From Chara braunii (taxonomy: Eukaryota > Streptophyta > Charophyceae > Charales > Characeae), in NCBI GenBank assembly GCA_003427395.1, contig BFEA01000029.1, forward strand, positions 4,237,481-4,285,974: a stretch of DNA of 48,494 bases. Direction: 5' to 3'. A program made the translations under genes and the position numbers. The notes under the pieces were generated by a model, which saw only the letters and a program-made list of their open reading frames with translations, ran no database searches and had not been told where the DNA came from. Shown here piece by piece: positions 8,894-19,979 of this stretch. How positions within the stretch are numbered: the stretch's first letter is position 1; each line of letters starts with the position of its first letter.

Positions 8894-10157
8894 AACCAGT
8901 TGCCCCGTTAACCGCTTGTGCTAAGAGTTGGATTCCCAAAACTCTAATGGGGGTTTCTATGGGAAGCCATGTCACATTTGGGCGCTCGGGGGGTCTTCCA
9001 GCATAGTGGTGCATCCACCATCGCAATGTTTTGCTGCCCCAATTAATTGTCATATTAGAGAGGGAGCAAAATCGGGCCATCAACCTTTCAATTTTCTCCA
9101 TATTTTGAATGGAGGCCTCAACCATCAGGATGAGGTCATCTGCAAGCAATGAACACACTTGCAATGCCTCTTGCGGGATGAAGGTCGTCCTAATTCTACT
9201 GATGTTCCGGTTGGCTCTAAGATTGGCCGCCAATGTCTCCATCACTACTACGAAAAGGTATGGAGCGATCGGGTCTCCTTGGCGGACTGATCTTTGTAGA
9301 GGGAAATTCGGGGCAAGACACCCGTTTACCCGTGCACGCGTGGTAGCGTTTTGGTGAAGTATACGCACCCATCTTCAAAAGGATCCTCCAAAGTTCATTT
9401 TCTCCAAACATTTATCTAAGAAATGTCAGTCGACATGGTTATACATCTTTTTAAAATTTATAAAGATAAAGGCAACATTGCACATGGACTGTCGAGATAA
9501 CCTCAATAGCTCATTGACTAGGAGGATGTTATCATGGATGGGCCGCCCTTTAAGGAAGCCAGTTTGAGAGGGGTGGATGATTTGCTCTAATGTCGGCGCC
9601 ATGCGGTTTGCAAATGTTTTCGATAACATTTTATAGACTACGGTTAATAGTGTAATTTGTCGATAGTTTCATATATTCATATTATCCCATTTTTTGTATA
9701 ACAGTGTAAGAACCCCTTCGCCCACTGCTTCCCCCATATCTCCTTCCTGCCACACCTTATCATAAAAAGTCATAAAGTCCTCCGCCATCAATGACCAGAA
9801 GGTCTCCCAAAATTATTTCGGGAAACCGTCCACTCCAGGGATCTTCTCCTCTTCCATTTGAATGAGAGCAGTCCATATCTCTTCCCTGGTGAGCGGGTGG
9901 TCTAAAGCCTCCTGTATCTGTTGGGGGAGTGAATGGGTTAGGGGTTTCAGGAAGTCTTCAATCTCTCGGTCTCTTGTAGTAATGCTAGTACCGTTAGTTT
10001 GTGAAGTAAAGAGGGTCTTGTAAAAATCTCTGGCCACTTTCATACACTGTGGTGTGGAGGTGGTCAGTGGTCTCTCAGGATCAGTGGGATCCAAGAAGGC
10101 CTCAATGGTCTGCCTCTCTCCCCTAGCCCTTGCTAGGCCAAAGAAGTCAGAATTCAT
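8894..10157 (-). pseudogene. LINE-1m reverse transcriptase, inactive
   Basis: The polymerase that would copy LINE RNA into the genome is spread over three open segments. 9813-10157 holds the N-terminal part, ending EEEKIPGVDGFP. 9426-9629 has the GFLKGRPIHDN block and motif A. 8883-9368 has motif B (SVRQGDPIAPYLF) and motif C (LLADDLILM). Motif C keeps both aspartates. Motif A reads INFKKMYNHV, so the first catalytic Asp of the usual 'DF.KAYD' is Asn. Together with frameshifts this makes it inactive. The size and order fit the L1 clade. Confidence 0.85.
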
Positions 10158-10250
10158 GGCTCCTTCCGTAATATGTTTGGAGAGTTTACCTCTAATCCTT
10201 ATGTCACGCCATCTATAGGTTGCGAAGTCGAGTAATTTATTTTGAAGATT

Positions 10251-11300
10251 CTAGAGGTGAGGGATAGGGTTTTGTTGTTGAAGGTCCTGAATCTGATATT
10301 GAATCTCCATTTCCTCTTGATAACGTTTTTCTGCCATTTTTTTAGAAAATTCTTTGTTTTTACAGCCCAGAAAAAAAAGCCTATTATTGAACCATGTGAC
10401 TCCAGATTCAAAGCATTTTTTTCGTTGGTGCCAATAGGACCATACATCATGAATCAGGTGGACAAAGTCTTGTCTGTGTAGAAGAGAGGTATTGAGCTTA
10501 AAGAAACTTGGACCGTGGTCCGGTTTCTGACGGAAGGTGAGGGTGACTCCACACAAGGCATGGTCCAACCCCATGAAGGGACTACGAGGGAGCAGGTAAG
10601 CAAACTGCATTGCACCTGCAAGGTCCTCTGACATAAGGATCAAGTCAATTCTAGATCTGGAACGGGTTTCTGCCTGCGTAGTGCGAAAACAAAAGTATCT
10701 TTTTTTCTGTTGGGAAGACTCTCCTGAAAGTGTCGAAAAGGTGAAGCGAGGAGTTCAAATCCTCGATTGTCTTCTCGTCGGTTTTTATGTATGGGGGGCA
10801 AGGGGTGGGGATCCTCCACCTATCTAGTGTACGGTCGGGGGCGGCATTGAAATCATCTGCTAGGATTATGGGCACGCCGGCGGGAATCTGTTGGCGAAGG
10901 TTTTCAAAAAATTCACGCCTGTCTCTTTCCTGGTTTGGTGCGTACACGGAGATAATACAGATAACTTCCAGTTCCAGCATCGCAAGTATGAAGATCCACC
11001 TTCCCCCTTGTTGGTCTGCGACCCAATGAACCAGTGTTGCCCTCGACGATGGCGGTAACCATATGGCAACACCCGCACTGCCTGGTCTTGGTGCATGGGC
11101 TCTAAAAGTCTATGTGGTATGCCCAGTGGTCGTCTAGAGTGTTCTGTAGGTGGGTCTCCTGTATACACACTACGTCCGACCATTCTTTGTTAGGACCCCC
11201 TTGATCAGTTCCCAGATTGCCTGCCTTTTGTAAATCGTGGTCATCGCCAGGCCGTTGACCTTTAGTGTACGAAGGTCCAGGTCCGCCGCGGGCTGACCCT
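10251..11300 (-). pseudogene. LINE-1m AP-like endonuclease, broken
   Basis: This is the domain that nicks target DNA to prime reverse transcription. On the minus strand the pieces occur in order: LRTLKVNGLA near 11270, VVCIQETHL near 11180 (containing the metal-binding Glu), VYAPN and PIILADDFNAAPDR around 10870-10950, and LMSEDLA with the LDHALCG region around 10560-10640. Frame changes between the pieces show decay. Known plant LINE endonucleases have the same order: Asn of the N-terminal motif, QET, Y.PN, DFN and SDH. Confidence 0.8.
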
Positions 11301-11379
11301 TACTCCAAACTGGGTCTTTTCCATATAGCAATCTCATCGGGTCCATCCTGAGAGACTTTCCTTATCCCCTACAATCTCT

Positions 11380-14300
11380 GCCATGTCATGGATTCCAGAT
11401 CTGACATATTGGTGAGTTCCGGGCTTTTAAGGATCCTACACAAGCAAGCTTGCACCTCCTCCTCATTCCACAAATTGTTGGACTTCACTTTCAGACCTTG
11501 TAAGTCTAGGAGGGTTGCTTGTGAGAACCATTTAAGGCCGGCCTCCTTTGTTGGGTCCATGAGGATCAAAACCTCTCATTTTGCCAGCATAGGGGAGGTG
11601 CTCCTGAATTTGTTTTGCGCATCGGGTATTAAGTATTTCTGAATGTGTTGATTCAGGTCCTCCATTAAGAGGTTGTCCCGCATCTGTGCGGGCATTAGTG
11701 AGAGGAGGGGGTCAAAGCCCCTCAGGGAGACTTCTCGTATTTCGCATTCTCACGGGCAGCAGACAAGTCAAGTTGTCATCTGCCATCCTTCTTAGGTACG
11801 GGGAGCAACATCAGACCATTCAACGAGGGTTGTTGCAAGTATCTCCCTGATTCTAAGTGGTTTGTAAGCTTACTTTGTTTGTCTAGTAGCACCGGGGTAA
11901 GGGGTTCCCCCACCGAGGCTCGGGCGGGGTCTGACAGTGGTTCCTTCTTGTTTGAGGTTGTCCCTGTGTCCCCTCCTCTATCTTTCCCTTGTATTTGTTT
12001 GGTGCTGCTACTCCCCAAGCAGGGAGGTTCCTCTTCCGGTTGAGATCGTTGTTGTGAGGGGGAGGGGTCCGGTGCTTTAGTCTGTACTGTCTATATTGTC
12101 TCCATCTCAGTTGCCCCGTTCTCTTCTCTCGTCGCAGACTCTTCTGGATGCATCGATACTATATCCCCGGAGGGAGTGGGTTGAGATTTCAGGTCAAGGC
12201 TCGAGGGACAAAAACGTCGGGCAACTATAGTATACACGCGTTGCAGGATCTCTGGCCACTGGCCACCTTGTGGTGGCCCATGCTCTAGTGTCGACCTTAG
12301 TGTGTCGCTTCCTTCTAGCATTGGGACCAAATCCAAAAATGTGGAGTTCCAGAATTCCGTACTGAATCCAGGATGTCGGTCCTGTAAGCTCTGAAGCATT
12401 GTGCTGGCAAGGATTCCATTTTAGTGTGCAAGGGGGGCCTCTTTATCTGGCTGGCCATCCAGTACCTCTGCATCAGTCATAATGATATCTGGGGGGGGGG
12501 GGGGGGGGAGCTCTTCCGCTGCTTCCATGGTTATTTCCAACGTTTGGGAGTGCTCCACCTCCATGGGACACGAACCAAAAGCATCTTGGAAGGGGTCCCT
12601 TCCTTTCTTCTTTCCTCCCTCCTTTGCTGACTGTTCCTTTGCTTCCTTCGGTTCTTTCTAACCATCAGTCGATACCTTGTCCTGACCGAGATTTTGTGTG
12701 TCAGACGTCCTGGGTTTGGGTTATGAGATCTATAACGCTAATCCCCCCCCCCGGGTGTCTCTTCTGAGTTTGCCTGTTTACCTCTATCCCCCTGCGACAT
12801 CCTTTCCCCCAGTCCCTCTTTTGGCAGCTCTGTGTTTTTTGGGTTTGCCCGTTTGTCCCGCCATTGCTGCATCATAATCGGTTTCACATGTCTGTCTAGG
12901 GGTAAGATATCTTTGGTTTGCCCAGGCCTCAACCTCTTTCGCTTAGGATGTACCAGAGTCCATTCCTCTCCTCCCTCCCCTTCCCCTCTGCCCTGGTCCA
13001 TAACCCCTTCCTTACTTTCCTGACGTCTCGTTGTCTTCGACTCCTTCAGTTTTGTCTCTAGAGTTTTATGAGGGGCCCAGGAGTCGGGGGGACGTGTGTT
13101 CCACTTGGGTTCCCCTTGCTTTTCCCATACCCATCCTCTCGTTCTCCCCTCGCTGTCAGTTTCTTCCAAATAAGCCCACCCCTCATGGTCGGGGTCCACC
13201 GGGTGCCAACGTGCAGTGTTAAACAGATCCCTCTGTAAGCGACTCGTTGCCCTTACTGACTTGTGTGGGTGGGATGGGCATCATTCCTCTGTGCACAAAT
13301 GGCCATAGGCTTTGCATTTGAAGCACCATGGCCGCAACTTGTGTGTTGTGTGGATCCTGTATTCCTTGTCTTTTATTCTGAACAGGATCACATTATCCAT
13401 AGAGAAGGGGTGAGACTCCGGGATATCTAGAGCTAGCATAAGGTAGTCGTCCCGCTGCGCGACAAAGGGGGGAAGCGGTTCGATGAAATCAATGATCTTG
13501 TATTTTTGGCCCAGTTCATGTAAGAATCTGGCCTGGATTTTGACAGGGATGTGTCTGAATTCAACCCAAAAATAATCAGTCATCATCTTTTGTCACCGTT
13601 CCTCCGGGCCAGGCTGTTTGGGGGGGAACCAGGGGTAGATCGTCACCTCTGATCGCTCGCATCTCACTCTTCCAGCCGTCAATTGTTTGCTTATTATTTT
13701 CATGCATAGATAAGACTGTGAAGGTGGTGGCGGAAAGAGGATGAATCAGGAAAGAATCCTTGACTGCTTGTTCGTCCCGCTTCAGGGCTTCCAACCTAAG
13801 CCTGATCCACCTCACTTTGTCATTAGTGGATTTGTAGGCAGAATCATCGTAGAAAACCGAAGTGTTTGCATGTATGAGGTATATATTATCCCTGATTCCC
13901 AGACCGTCTTTCAGATAGTTTCTCACCATCGTTTTCTTCCCCCTTGATCGACCACAATTGTTTCTGGGGCGCAAAGAAGCTTGGTAAGGAAGAAGGTCCG
14001 TGCAGATGATACATTATCCAGTGGTATGTGGTGTGTCGGCTCTCCCGAGGTACCAATCTCCCTCTGAATGACCAGAGATTTCCCAGTAAAGGTCGTTTAA
14101 TCCTATCTGCCCATGTGCCATGTGTGTTCGTTTCTTTGCTGTGTTGGTTTGTCTATCCCTTCCCTCCTTGTGTCAAACACTGTTCCGTCTGTTTGGTTGT
14201 CCCTGTTGTATCATAGGGGTTTCTGCAGGTCCCCCGAACGACAGCTTTCCTGGTACTACAGCCACCTCCTTTCCCTGTTCCTTTTGGTTCACTGATAGCC

Positions 14301-14562
14301 CGGGCCTGGCCTCCATGCCTACAGGGGTTATTTTTGGCCCCTCAGCAGGCACCGCCCCCGGTACTACTGCATCTGTTAGCAGTTCAGTTTCTGGTGGAGG
14401 GGGGGGGGGCGGGGGGGGTGGGTCCCTTTGTCCTTCAGGGGGCGCGATTCGAAAGAACTCGAAGGTGGGAGTTCATGATCTGTCTCATTGCACCTCTGTA
14501 ATATATCATGGACTCCAACCTTCGGTTAATCTTTTTTTTGGCCTTTGATCCAGACCGTTCCA
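11380..14562 (-). pseudogene. LINE-1m ORF1 (gag-like nucleic acid-binding protein), broken
   Basis: The start is placed at an ATG at about 14562 (reading MERSGSKAKKKINRR), just inside the element's 5' end. The N-terminal part is Gly/Pro/Ser-rich. A conserved block at 13281-13974 contains WIRLRLEAL and the stretch YFWVEFRHIPVKIQARFLHE, then a zinc-knuckle-like CFKCKAYGH motif whose last Cys is replaced. This resembles the DUF4283-like plus zinc-knuckle layout of plant LINE ORF1 proteins that coat the RNA. A charged, low-complexity C-terminal part follows (11776-13199). Several stops and frame changes interrupt it. Poly-G/C slippage tracts lie at 12490-12508 and 14395-14421. Confidence 0.7.
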
Positions 14563-14570
14563 TCTTGCCA

Positions 14571-14594
14571 CAAAAAAAAAAAAAAAAAAAAAAA
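14571..14594 (+). repeat. Poly-A run at LINE-1m 5' junction
   Basis: About 24 A's directly abut the 5' end of the minus-strand LINE. They may be a pre-existing tail or target tract into which the LINE inserted. Confidence 0.6.
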
Positions 14595-15770
14595 CTTGCG
14601 TGAATGGATTCCAAAATTTGACGTGTATGCGATCAGCTCCCTTCAATCAATGTACAACTATACCACTAATGTATTTACGTTTTGTCTTTTTAATTCTTAT
14701 GTTGCGCCCGATGGTTCGTTAATTCGCAAGTTTTTAATTCGTTCACCCTATATTTGTAAATGACTGGAGTGCATGAAATCTGGATGGCTGGTTTTTGGGG
14801 GAAGGACAAATCAAGGATCAATAGGTGTGATTGTGGCTAGGAGGCACGCACCATTCATCCCTTGTCGATCGTTGCACTACATTCGTCCCTTCGGGGGATC
14901 GATATCTCTCAGTCAGGCAGCCCCCCCGGTCAAGAGAGAATTTTCTCTCCCCTTCTTTTAATTCCTCAGTGTTTCACTTGTTCGTCTCGTTTTGTCTTGT
15001 CATCTGCCTCCTCACCTCCCCCTTCTCACGCCTTCAGCTCTTCTTCGCAGCGTCAACTGATGTCGTCCCCCCCTTTGCACGTTTCAACCGGTTCTTATTC
15101 TTGTTGTGTTTTATCTTATCCGTTATCTCCTCACCTCCCCCCTCTCTCCCCTTCGTTCCTTCTTCGCAGCGTGAACTGATGTCATCCACTTCCTTAGCGG
15201 GCTTCACCTCGCGCTTTCTCTTACCGCGTTTTGTCTCACCACTCTCTGTCCGTCTCCTTCCTTTAGGGATCCCGACCTCCCTCACCAGTGTCGATTTGTC
15301 ACCCCGGCTGATGTGCAAGACCATGTCTGATACCTCCTACGTCCCACCTATTTCGCGCATCAGTATCTACCCTATTTCCTCCCTTATCGTCCACCTCACC
15401 ATACTCCCCAACTGTCTCTTGACCCTCTTCCCTCAGGTCGATCTAGGCCCCTCTGTCTAAATCGCCCTCTCCGCCATGCAACACCGTGACCTCTCATCCC
15501 TTTCCTGTGTGCGTCCCCCTTTTCCTGGCTGCTGCGGATGACGCTATCTTCACGCTATCTCCCTTAAGATCATCCTCCCTTAGCGCATATGTGTCCTCTA
15601 CGTGTCCATGTCGGCTACCGGCGTCCTCCTGCCTTTCCCGGCTATGGCCACCACCCAGTCAAGGGCAGGGCAGGACAGGATGCCCGAAGGGACGACCCGG
15701 GCCACTGGTTCGTTGACCAGTGACGGGGCCGCTCCTCGTCGTCACGTCAACGGTAGGGCCTGCCTCTCGT
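14595..15770. repeat. Unassigned flank with ~119-bp tandem repeats
   Basis: At 14972-15320 three imperfect units follow each other with a period of about 119 bp. The phrase CTTCTTCGCAGCGT appears at about 15040 and 15164, each followed by AACTGATGTC. The minus strand is open here (15034-15324) and Lys/Glu-rich, but I recognise no domain. The rest of the stretch shows no gene. Confidence 0.5.
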
Positions 15771-16270
15771 TCATGACGCAACGCTTACGATCTGGGCAAG
15801 CATCCAAGCGTGACACCGAACCTCACGCCCAACGCGACTTCTTGATCGGAGTGAGAGTGGGTTTGAAAGTGCACCAAAAGGGGTGTGCCAAGGATTTGGG
15901 GCGAGTACTCGCCGAGGGGCAATGGTCAGGCAGTGGAAAGGCAATATACAGTGATAGGGAGGGAACTTTGTTTCAAGGATAGCTATGTCAGGTTCAGTGA
16001 TGATTTGACACGTGTACGGGATGGGACAATCGGGGTAATGCGAAGTACATTCTAGGGCCCGTATAATATCCCACTCGCAGAGGCGTTCGGTTCCTGTGTG
16101 ATACGGAAACTCTAGGAATTCCACCACCTCGTGTGTAGTTGTCGTACTGAAGAAGCCCGCAAATCAGGGAAGATCGAGGCTCAACCTTAGGTGTTGTACA
16201 TGCCGAATGGACGAGATATGCCCCCCGGGTCTCATCAAATGCTCGCTGATCACTTGTTCCGTAGAAAAGC
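15771..16270 (-). other. Sequence downstream of minus-strand gypsy integrase
   Basis: Open minus-strand segments (15771-16127 and overlapping 15994-16467) continue past the integrase C-terminus. They contain no recognisable domain. They may be the 3' part of the same gypsy element, or unrelated. Confidence 0.35.
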
Positions 16271-17330
16271 TCATGGCGAAAGGGGAGAGGAAGGAGGCGA
16301 AGATTGAGAAGAGAGCGAAGCACAGTGCTTGAGATCGTCGCTTTCCCACTCAAAAGTGGGAGGCGAGGTAGAAGGTGAGAGGGATGGAGAGGTAGGTAGG
16401 GGACGGAGGTAAGATATGTGGCGGATGATTGGCCTAGCCGATCGGCTTTCTGACACCTCCGGCACAAGCCGCACCGTGTTCACCCCGTTAGGACCGAGCT
16501 CGACTAAGTGGAATTGCCCGAAGAATCGTGGCGCTAACTTACCCTGGCGAGCACTTTTCCTTACTTGCACTACGTCCCCTAATTTATACTGGGGTCGGGG
16601 CCCAGCATTCCCGTTTTGGGCCTCATAACTTCGAACCTGTCGCCCGTGGGCCATTTCGGTCATCCGCTGTCTTTTCTGGGCCAGCTGAGGAAGGGTTTTT
16701 TCCATCAGTTCCAGATGACGCTTGGCCTTTTCCTTAATCGTTGCCCTGGTAGATCGCCGTCCCAACGTCGTTTCGTCGTTTAGGCTAGGCAGAGCTAAGC
16801 AGGCTAGGTTGTTGGTCTGTACTTGGAATGGGGACGTGGTGTGTCCCCTGATGGACGACCAAGATAGGATCCACTATGTCAGACCAAGGTTTCGTGTCTC
16901 TAACAACGATGTTCCGCCGAAGGGTGGTCTTGATCACCCGGTTGGCATTTTTCACGAGGCCGTTCGATTGGGACATATGAGGGGCGGTGTTCCAAATGGA
17001 GACGTCATGTGTGACCAAACTCCTCAGGACTTCCCCTCAGAATTCTGCTTCATTGTCCTTTAGGATTTCCTTGGTATCCTGATGCATACCAAGGAAACGG
17101 TTGACATACCGCATAATATTCGTCGTCTGTCACGTTTTACACGGATACGCCTCAATCCATTTGGAGAAATGATCTACAAAGACGATAATTTGAAGGACTG
17201 AATATTCACAACTATTAGGACCAGGGGGAACGACAATGTTCATTGTATCCACACTACCTCTTTGGAACGGTCGTTCAACTATCGTCGGCACGATGGACCG
17301 TGGAGGCTGAATCAGCGCCTTATGGGCTTC
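16271..17330 (-). pseudogene. Ty3/gypsy integrase fragment, minus strand, inactive
   Basis: Integrase inserts retrotransposon DNA into the host genome. Pieces in order on the minus strand are: VERPFQRGSVDTMN with FVDHFSKWIEAYP (17130-17320), containing the first catalytic Asp; LKDNEAEF (about 17050), containing the second; then SQSNGLVKNANRVIK (16920-16980); and a C-terminal GPY/F-like region with KLGDVVQVRK and APRFFGQFHLVEL (16420-16600). The catalytic Glu of the 'GLVER' motif is Lys (16950-16952). A TGA stop (17037-17039) follows the second Asp, and a frame change lies near 16780. The upstream reverse transcriptase is missing. The element is cut at its junction with the plus-strand fragment. 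No chromodomain was recognised. Confidence 0.85.
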
Positions 17331-18680
17331 CACAAGACGTTGGCTCGTGTTTGCCACTTATACGTCTGGCCGAAGTCCAGGGACTTCGTGAAAGCCTACA
17401 TTCAAGAGTGTCCTACCCGCCCGGAGGTGAACAGTGCGAACCACCTTCCGTATGGGTTACTTCAGCCCCTACCCATACATGAGGGTTGTTGGCAGTCCGT
17501 CTCGATGGATTTCATTGGTTCTCTTCTTCCACCCACTGCGCGTGGTCATGATGCTATCTTGGTCGTCGTCGATCGCTTCACGAAGCTTGCACGCTTTGTC
17601 CCGTGCATTAGCGCTCGTGAGGTCGCTGATATCGTCTTCGACCGAGTCGTGAGAGATCACGGCTTACCTCAGAGCATCATCTCCGATCGTGACCCGCATT
17701 TTACCAGCACATTCTAGCGACGCCTACACAAGGTGTACGGATCCCAGCTCCACTTTTCATCGTCTTACCACCCTCAAACGGATGGTCAGACTAAGGTCAC
17801 CAATAAAACTCTCGGTAATATCCTCCGAAAGTTTATTAGGGGTGATCGGCAGTGGGACTTACACTTAGCCCACGTGGAGATTGCGTACAACCACGTTGTT
17901 TTGCCATCCACAGGGATGTCACCATTTTATTGCGAGTTCGGCTACCACCCTTGCATACCCGTGGATTTCCTACCACCATCGCAGTTACGCCCAGACACTC
18001 GTTGTCCTGCGCTTGACGACTGGATCGCCCACATAGCGGCGATTATGAGGCGTGCACGCGAGAGTCTAACCGACTCCCAGACTCACATGACCACACGAGC
18101 AAACCGATCACGAATGGATCATCCATTCAAAGTCAGTAACGATGTGTTCGTCGATGCACGCCACTTGCAACTCGAAGCGGATACGCTTTGCAAATTTCGG
18201 CGTCGCTTCTTCGGTCTATGCTGCATCCTTCAGGCCGCCGGTTCTGATACTGCCGCTAGTCCGGTCAACTTCCGTGTGAAGTTACCTAATTACCTTCGAC
18301 AGGTTCGCGTACACGATGTTTACCACGTCTCCTTGTTGCGTCCTTATCGCAGACCGGCTGTCGTATCTCGTCGAGTTACCGACAACACCCCTCCACGCAT
18401 GGAGTACCTTGTGCGTTGGAAGGGCTATCCAGATGAGGAGGCTACTTGGGAGCCCCTCGAACACTTACAGCACGCTCGGATGTTGGTGCGTGCATATGAT
18501 CGTGTTGGTCGTGTTGAGACATCTGCTCCTACTCAGCCGACTGACCCTCTTCCGCCTCCTCCGGCTGAGGAGATTGCTAAGGACAAGCCCACTCCCTCTG
18601 AGGCCGTTCTTCAACAGCAAATGAACGCCTCTACATGTCCACAACGCACTCGTCGACGCCCTCGGTGTCTCGATGAATGA
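17326..18680 (+). pseudogene. Ty3/gypsy chromovirus integrase with chromodomain, inactive
   Basis: It begins within the zinc-binding N-terminal domain (HKTLARVCHLYVWP, CPTRPEVNSA). The core follows with MDFIGSLLPP, VVVDRFTKLARFVP and IISDRDPHFTS, which carry the two Asp. A TAG stop at 17716-17718 sits where a Trp codon is usual, and the same frame then continues to 18680. In YHPQTDGQTKVTN the expected catalytic Glu is Lys (17793-17795). A GPY/F region (PVNFRVKLPNYLRQVRVHDV) and a chromodomain (EYLVRWKGYPDEEATWEPL, about 18400-18470) complete it. Chromodomains direct such elements to marked chromatin. Gag, protease and reverse transcriptase are absent; this is a 5'-deleted relic. Confidence 0.92.
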
Positions 18681-19970
18681 TACTCTGATCACCTCCTATC
18701 TTCCAACTGACTCACACCTTCAGGTACTTCATCATCAACTTCTTCAGGATGTCAGCGTTTTTCGGCTCTGCTTCGACATCGACTCGACTCCTACTTCATC
18801 GACGCCATCGACCACCTCGACGACTTCAGTCACCTTCTCAACTTCAACCATCTTATCGGCTTCAGTTACTTTGAACGTCACTTTTTCACGCCACCACCTT
18901 ACCCTGTACATTTTCTTGCATCTGTCGCATGATGGTTCTCACTTAGTTGGGTCTCTTTGAGTTGGGTTCTCCCTTAGTATCGCATAGGCATTGGGACCGT
19001 AGGGTTATCTTGGGTTCTCTGCTCCCAGATGTAGCTTCTTCCTCTCTAGTCAGTGAGTTGTGTGCATGTTTTCCTCACCCACTGCCCTCATCACCAGTGT
19101 CGGCTACTAGTATTGCATGCCTTCAGTAGGAATATATCCAACCTATTCGAAGTTTCCCTTTTCATTGTCGACCCTACATAGTATCACCCTCTTGTCGAGC
19201 ATCACCCGCCTTGATGGTCTATTTGTTAGGGTCATTGGTTTTGTTTCGCTAGCACTCTCTCACCTTGAGCCTGATGACCTATCTCACCATCGTGTGTAAC
19301 TGCCCTTAGGAGTTCCGATTCTTAGGCTACATTCAGCCCCTCTGAGACCACCCCACTCTTAGTGGTTCCGCGACATTATATTATATTGTGACATATTGTT
19401 TTTTTCCTTTCAGCACTGAGGCCATTGCCTCCAGGACTTTAGGATTGTATCATGCTACATTTCATTTTCTGCTGTTAGTTAGGATGTGTATACCAGACAT
19501 TCGTTTTTCATTTGACATTATGTAGCTTAGGCTGCATCGCATGGAGTTTGCTCTGCATCCTAGATTTCTCACATTTCTTTATTGCAGATTTTCGCTTCTT
19601 TTGCGGATAGTGTGTTTATGACTCTTGCGATCCATTACAGGTCTAAGGATTGTGCAGGGGGTCTCTATCTGCCCTGGCCTACAGCCAGGGGCTATTCGGG
19701 TATTTACTAGTTCGGCCTGTGGGACCAGGCCATCGCCTGACCCCACAGGCCGTGTATTGTTTCAGTCATGCCTGGTACCACTGTCTGTACCAGGTCAGTC
19801 CAGTCCAGTCTAGTCAGTTCGCTGGGGTATACCCCAGTTGCAGTTTGTATTCTGGTTAATTCTTCATTTTGCACTTTTGGAGTACGTGCGTGTTGAGTCC
19901 GCGTCAGAGTTGCGATGTCCCTTCAAGCTCCATCTCCATCTCGTCCTCCTCAACCCTTCCTCTCGATCCT
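18681..19970 (+). mobile_element. 3' flank of chromovirus, possible LTR region with hairpins
   Basis: Noncoding sequence after the chromodomain stop. A serine/threonine-codon-like repetitive patch (18770-18870) is followed by unassigned DNA. At 19665-19840 three hairpins cluster: CCCTGGC/GCCAGGG, GCCTGTGGG/CCCACAGGC, and the perfect palindrome CTGGGGTATACCCCAG (about 19823-19838). An LTR is expected downstream of such an element, but its ends could not be fixed because no second LTR is present for comparison. Confidence 0.4.
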
Positions 19971-19979
19971 GACGGACCA

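Larger units (their letters stand above)
5911..14570 (-). mobile_element. L1-like LINE, nearly full length, inactive (LINE-1m)
   Basis: A minus-strand non-LTR retrotransposon. It comprises a poly-A tail (T run at 5911-5932), a 3' untranslated region, ORF2 (zinc finger, reverse transcriptase, AP-type endonuclease when read right to left) and ORF1 starting near 14562. The order is that of plant L1 LINEs. Many stops and frameshifts plus at least one insertion show it is dead. No clear target-site duplication was found. An A-run at 14571-14594 abuts its 5' end. Confidence 0.85.

Noticed and set aside
10750-10770. T-arm-like GAGGAGTTCAAATCCTCG as a tRNA gene
   Set aside because: No acceptor, D or anticodon arm; the site is inside the LINE endonuclease coding sequence.
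14886-14912. GTCCCTTCGGGGGATCGAT as another U6 5' end
   Set aside because: Similarity stops after the first stem-loop, and the ACAGAGA and AGC regions are absent.
15034-15324. Lys/Glu-rich minus-strand frame as a protein gene
   Set aside because: It follows the tandem repeat units and has no recognised domain or start context.
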